This document shows, piece by piece, positions 61,684 to 64,000 of a stretch of DNA of 64,000 nt; the stretch's first letter is position 1, and every line of letters starts with the position of its first letter. The position numbers and the translations under genes were made by a program. A model generated the notes under the pieces. It saw nothing but the letters and a program-made list of their open reading frames with translations, made no database searches and was not told where the DNA came from. The stretch spans positions 20,979,792 to 21,043,791 of the forward strand of contig NC_079511.1 of assembly GCF_000801105.2 (NCBI RefSeq), written 5' to 3'. Origin of the DNA: Raphanus sativus. Its lineage: Eukaryota > Streptophyta > Magnoliopsida > Brassicales > Brassicaceae.

Positions 61684-63686
61684 ATGAAGAAGAAGAAACC
61701 CAAAAAGTCTCCGAAGAAGTTAACTCCGGCGAAATCGAGTTCTTCTCCGGCGCAATCGAGTCCTTCTCCGGCGAAATCGAGCTCCTCTCCGTCTAGATCG
61801 AATTCATCTCCGTCGAAATTGGAGCCCGGCTCGTCTCCTCCACCAGTCGTTGACTCTAAGAATGGTTTTGATGCCCGAATTGGCTGCTCTGCCGACGAGG
61901 ATGCTCACCATTCGCTGATCTCCGATAGCGTAACCCCTAGCTCCGACGGCGTTGCGACTAGCGAGATTGTGATCGTTGCTCCGTCGACGGATCCCTCTCC
62001 AGTCTGCAACTCCCATACGACGGAGGTACCTACAGAGTCGAGCTGTAAAGCCCCTTTGAGTCACCCCATCGTCGTCTCGGAAGTCTCGGTCATCATCTCT
62101 GCTACATTGACTGAGTCGAGCTCCGCAGCTCCTCAGCTCTCACCCGCCATTCCTCCTGTTTTGTCAATGGACAGTAACGCTGAGGTTGTTACCCCTGACG
62201 CAGTGGATGCCAAGGTCGACTCCTTGAGCTCGCTGCCCACAACGATCTCACGGCCCAGAATGGAGATGTCATCAGCTCGGATCTTACTGCTCCAAACGCC
62301 TCATCTGAGTTAGCTAACCCGGTTCCTCAGGCATCGGTCGAGCAGATGCCGGTATCTCAAGACATCACGAGGAAAGAACCCTCTGCGCAACCAAACTCAG
62401 AAGCTATAAAAACTCCGGTTCAGGTTCCTCCCATGAAGAATGGCTCCGGAGCTCCATCCACTGGTGATTGGTGTGCTCGAGTTAAAGGTGTTGGCAAGCG
62501 CCTTTCCAAAAAGGGGGAAGCCTTCACACTTCCTTCCGGGGAGGCTTGCATCAAGATCCCAGATTCTGTAATCGAAAAGAACAGGAAAGCTTGGGAGCCG
62601 TTTGTTCTAGGGCAGTTTTATTCCGATCCACCGTCGCAAGGAACTATCCATAACATTGTCAATGGCATCTGGAGCAAGCATTTTAGAGACATCGCGGTAT
62701 CAAAATTGGAGGGCTTTGCCTTCCTGTTTCGCATACCAGACGCAGCAACGAGGCATCGTGTCATCATGCAAGGCTTCTGGCAAATCGAAGGGCAGACAAT
62801 GTTTGTTGATAAATGGGAAACGGGTGTTATTCCAACCAAACCCGAGCTCACATCGGCACCCATCTGGTTGGAGCTTCGGAATGTTCCCCTTCAGTTTTTC
62901 AATGAAGACGGTTTGGAACGTATTGCGGGTCTTGTAGGTCATCCTCAGTTCTTGCATCCGACAACAGCAAACAAATCCAACTTGGAGGTAGCTAAAGTCT
63001 TCACCGTCATAGACCCAAGAGTGCCACTGCCTGAAGCTGTTAATGTACAATTCGATTCAGGGGATATCAGCAGGGTTCTTGTTTCAAGTCCTTGGATGCC
63101 TCCGGTCTGTACGTTATGCAAGGAAGTTGGTCATGTCACCAGGCGATGCCCAATGGCTCCTAAGGCATGCTCTTTCTGCGACTCTCTAGCTCACGCTTCA
63201 GGCAAGTGCCCGAAGAAGCCGCAGCAAGAACTTCCTAAAAAGAAAACCATGAGAGGCAGGTCTAAAGACAAGCAACAATGGCGGGAAGTCAGCCATCCTC
63301 CAGTGATCCCTTCCTCCGGCGACCCTCCGGTGTTCACTACACCCGCGCTAAACTCTTCCACTACTTCTGATGTTCCTGAGCAGGGCAACCATCTTCAGAT
63401 TGTTCTTGCTCACGACTCGAAGCTCGGCACACACTCTGATAAAGTGAGAGGTCAAACAAGTGGTTCAGCATCTCTCCAGATTTCTACGGGTTCAAGGAGC
63501 GTCTCGGCAGTGTCAAGATCATCGAACTCTGATGTTCAGCCTGATTCTTCAGATGTGGATTCTTCTGATTCTGAGCTAGAGGAAGGTGAATTCAGTATAC
63601 ATGAGCCGGATTTTGAGCTAGTGTGCAATAAGAAAAAGTTTTCAGGTCTGAAAGGTAACAGGGGCAAGGGCCCCAAACTCAATTAA
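61684..63686 (+). pseudogene. LINE ORF1: DUF4283 and zinc-knuckle nucleic-acid-binding protein, one frameshift
   Basis: The N-terminal part (61684-62313) is Lys/Pro/Ser-rich (KKKKPKKSPKKL) and then low-complexity Ser/Pro. The frame shifts near 62200-62260 into the second part, whose open frame runs from before 62346 to 63686. That part holds the DUF4283 domain (WEPFVLGQFYSDPPSQGTIH, FRIPDAATRHRVIMQGFW, PIWLELRNVPLQFFNEDGL) and a CCHC zinc knuckle (CTLCKEVGHVTRRC), with a second Cys-rich box (CSFCDSLAHASGKC). ORF1 proteins coat LINE RNA for retrotransposition. A single indel separates the two frames, so this copy is recently inactivated, or the break is a sequencing error. Confidence 0.85.
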
Positions 63687-63690
63687 TTTT

Positions 63691-64000
63691 ATGTCGACTG
63701 ACCTTTTTTGTTGGAATATCCGCGGATTAAATAAATTCAGTCACCGCAACGGACTTCGTAAGTGGTTTAGGAAAAACTCTCCTCTTTTTGGCGGCATTCT
63801 TGAGACTCATGTGAAGCTTTCCAAGAAAAATAAATTTATCTCAGAGATTTTCCCGGGTTGGCTTTCTGAAGATAACTATAGCTTCTCTCCTCTAGGTAAA
63901 ATTTGGCTGGTTTGGCACCCTTCTCTACGGGTCTCTGTAGTTTCCAAATCACTTCAGATGATTACGGTGGAGGTCTTCTGGCCTTCTCAGCCCATCAGCA
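63691..64000 (+). CDS. LINE ORF2 start: AP endonuclease domain (partial)
   Basis: An ATG four bases after the ORF1 stop opens a frame that stays open to the window edge. It reads LFCWNIRGLNKFSHRNGLRK, then GGILETHVKLSKKN, with the catalytic Glu in LETH and the Asn in CWNIRGLN expected of the APE-like endonuclease. The C-terminal reverse transcriptase should follow outside the window. Confidence 0.85.
   Translation, partial: MSTDLFCWNIRGLNKFSHRNGLRKWFRKNSPLFGGILETHVKLSKKNKFISEIFPGWLSEDNYSFSPLGKIWLVWHPSLRVSVVSKSLQMITVEVFWPSQPIS

Larger units (their letters stand above)
61520..64000 (+). mobile_element. L1-type LINE, apparently 5'-complete, running off the window
   Basis: A GC-rich leader (about 61540-61683) precedes ORF1 and then ORF2, the layout of an untruncated LINE. 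Coding capacity is well preserved: one frame break in ORF1 and none seen in the 310 bases of ORF2. The change from AT-rich spacer to about 50% GC is abrupt near 61540. The 3' end lies beyond the window. Confidence 0.8.

Noticed and set aside
61590..61796. Alternative upstream frame overlapping the LINE ORF1 start
   Set aside because: It lies in the LINE leader and out of frame with the conserved ORF1 protein.

Overview
This is a plant nuclear window, almost certainly from a Brassicaceae crop lineage (Brassica or a close relative). The base composition is AT-rich. Genes are split by short GT-AG introns. The intact host genes run in the order of Arabidopsis thaliana chromosome 1 around At1g47970-At1g48040. 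That assignment rests on recalled gene order and protein sequence; no alignment was run.

Host genes: an Asp/Glu-rich nuclear protein like At1g47970 (6071-7138, +); a desiccation-related ferritin-like protein like At1g47980 (11191-12664, -); two broken pectin methylesterase inhibitor genes like PMEI1/At1g48020 (38469-39001 and 48487-48996, -); mitochondrial lipoamide dehydrogenase like LPD1/At1g48030 (49705-51477, -); and a type 2C protein phosphatase like At1g48040 (53884-55605, -). Arabidopsis neighbours GA2OX4 and MYB112 were not found, which fits gene loss after polyploidy. One intact gene looks out of place: a cytosolic-type beta carbonic anhydrase like BCA3/At1g23730 (32139-34157, +), lying between transposons.

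Most of the rest is transposon debris. It includes a LINE remnant (2093-3355), Helitron-type elements (ends at 1277, 3496-4547, 9396, 31406, 44791-46767, 47255), an RPA-like OB-fold pseudogene (14830-16165), a decayed MuDR transposase with a field of GAAGTCTTC motifs (17640-20790), a copia deletion derivative (24700-25165), small MITEs, a LINE inserted in a copia gag fragment (34632-38270), a copia element with both LTRs but no integrase core (39469-43453), a nested inverted-repeat element with telomere-like minisatellites (51687-53047), and two more LINE segments (59436-60517; 61520 to the window end).

The two most distinctive structures are rearrangements. (1) A tandem duplication of the LPD1 3' end plus PMEI1 created a junction where the PMEI1 reading frame runs in frame into the last 67 codons of LPD1 (48249-48572). 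The duplicate spacer was later filled by about 8 kb of transposons. (2) A 2,048-bp element at 55907-57954 has matched terminal inverted repeats and a TAA target duplication. It carries intron-containing exons of the plasma-membrane syntaxin SYP132 but lacks the SNARE-motif exons, so it looks like a Pack-type DNA transposon that captured part of a host gene.
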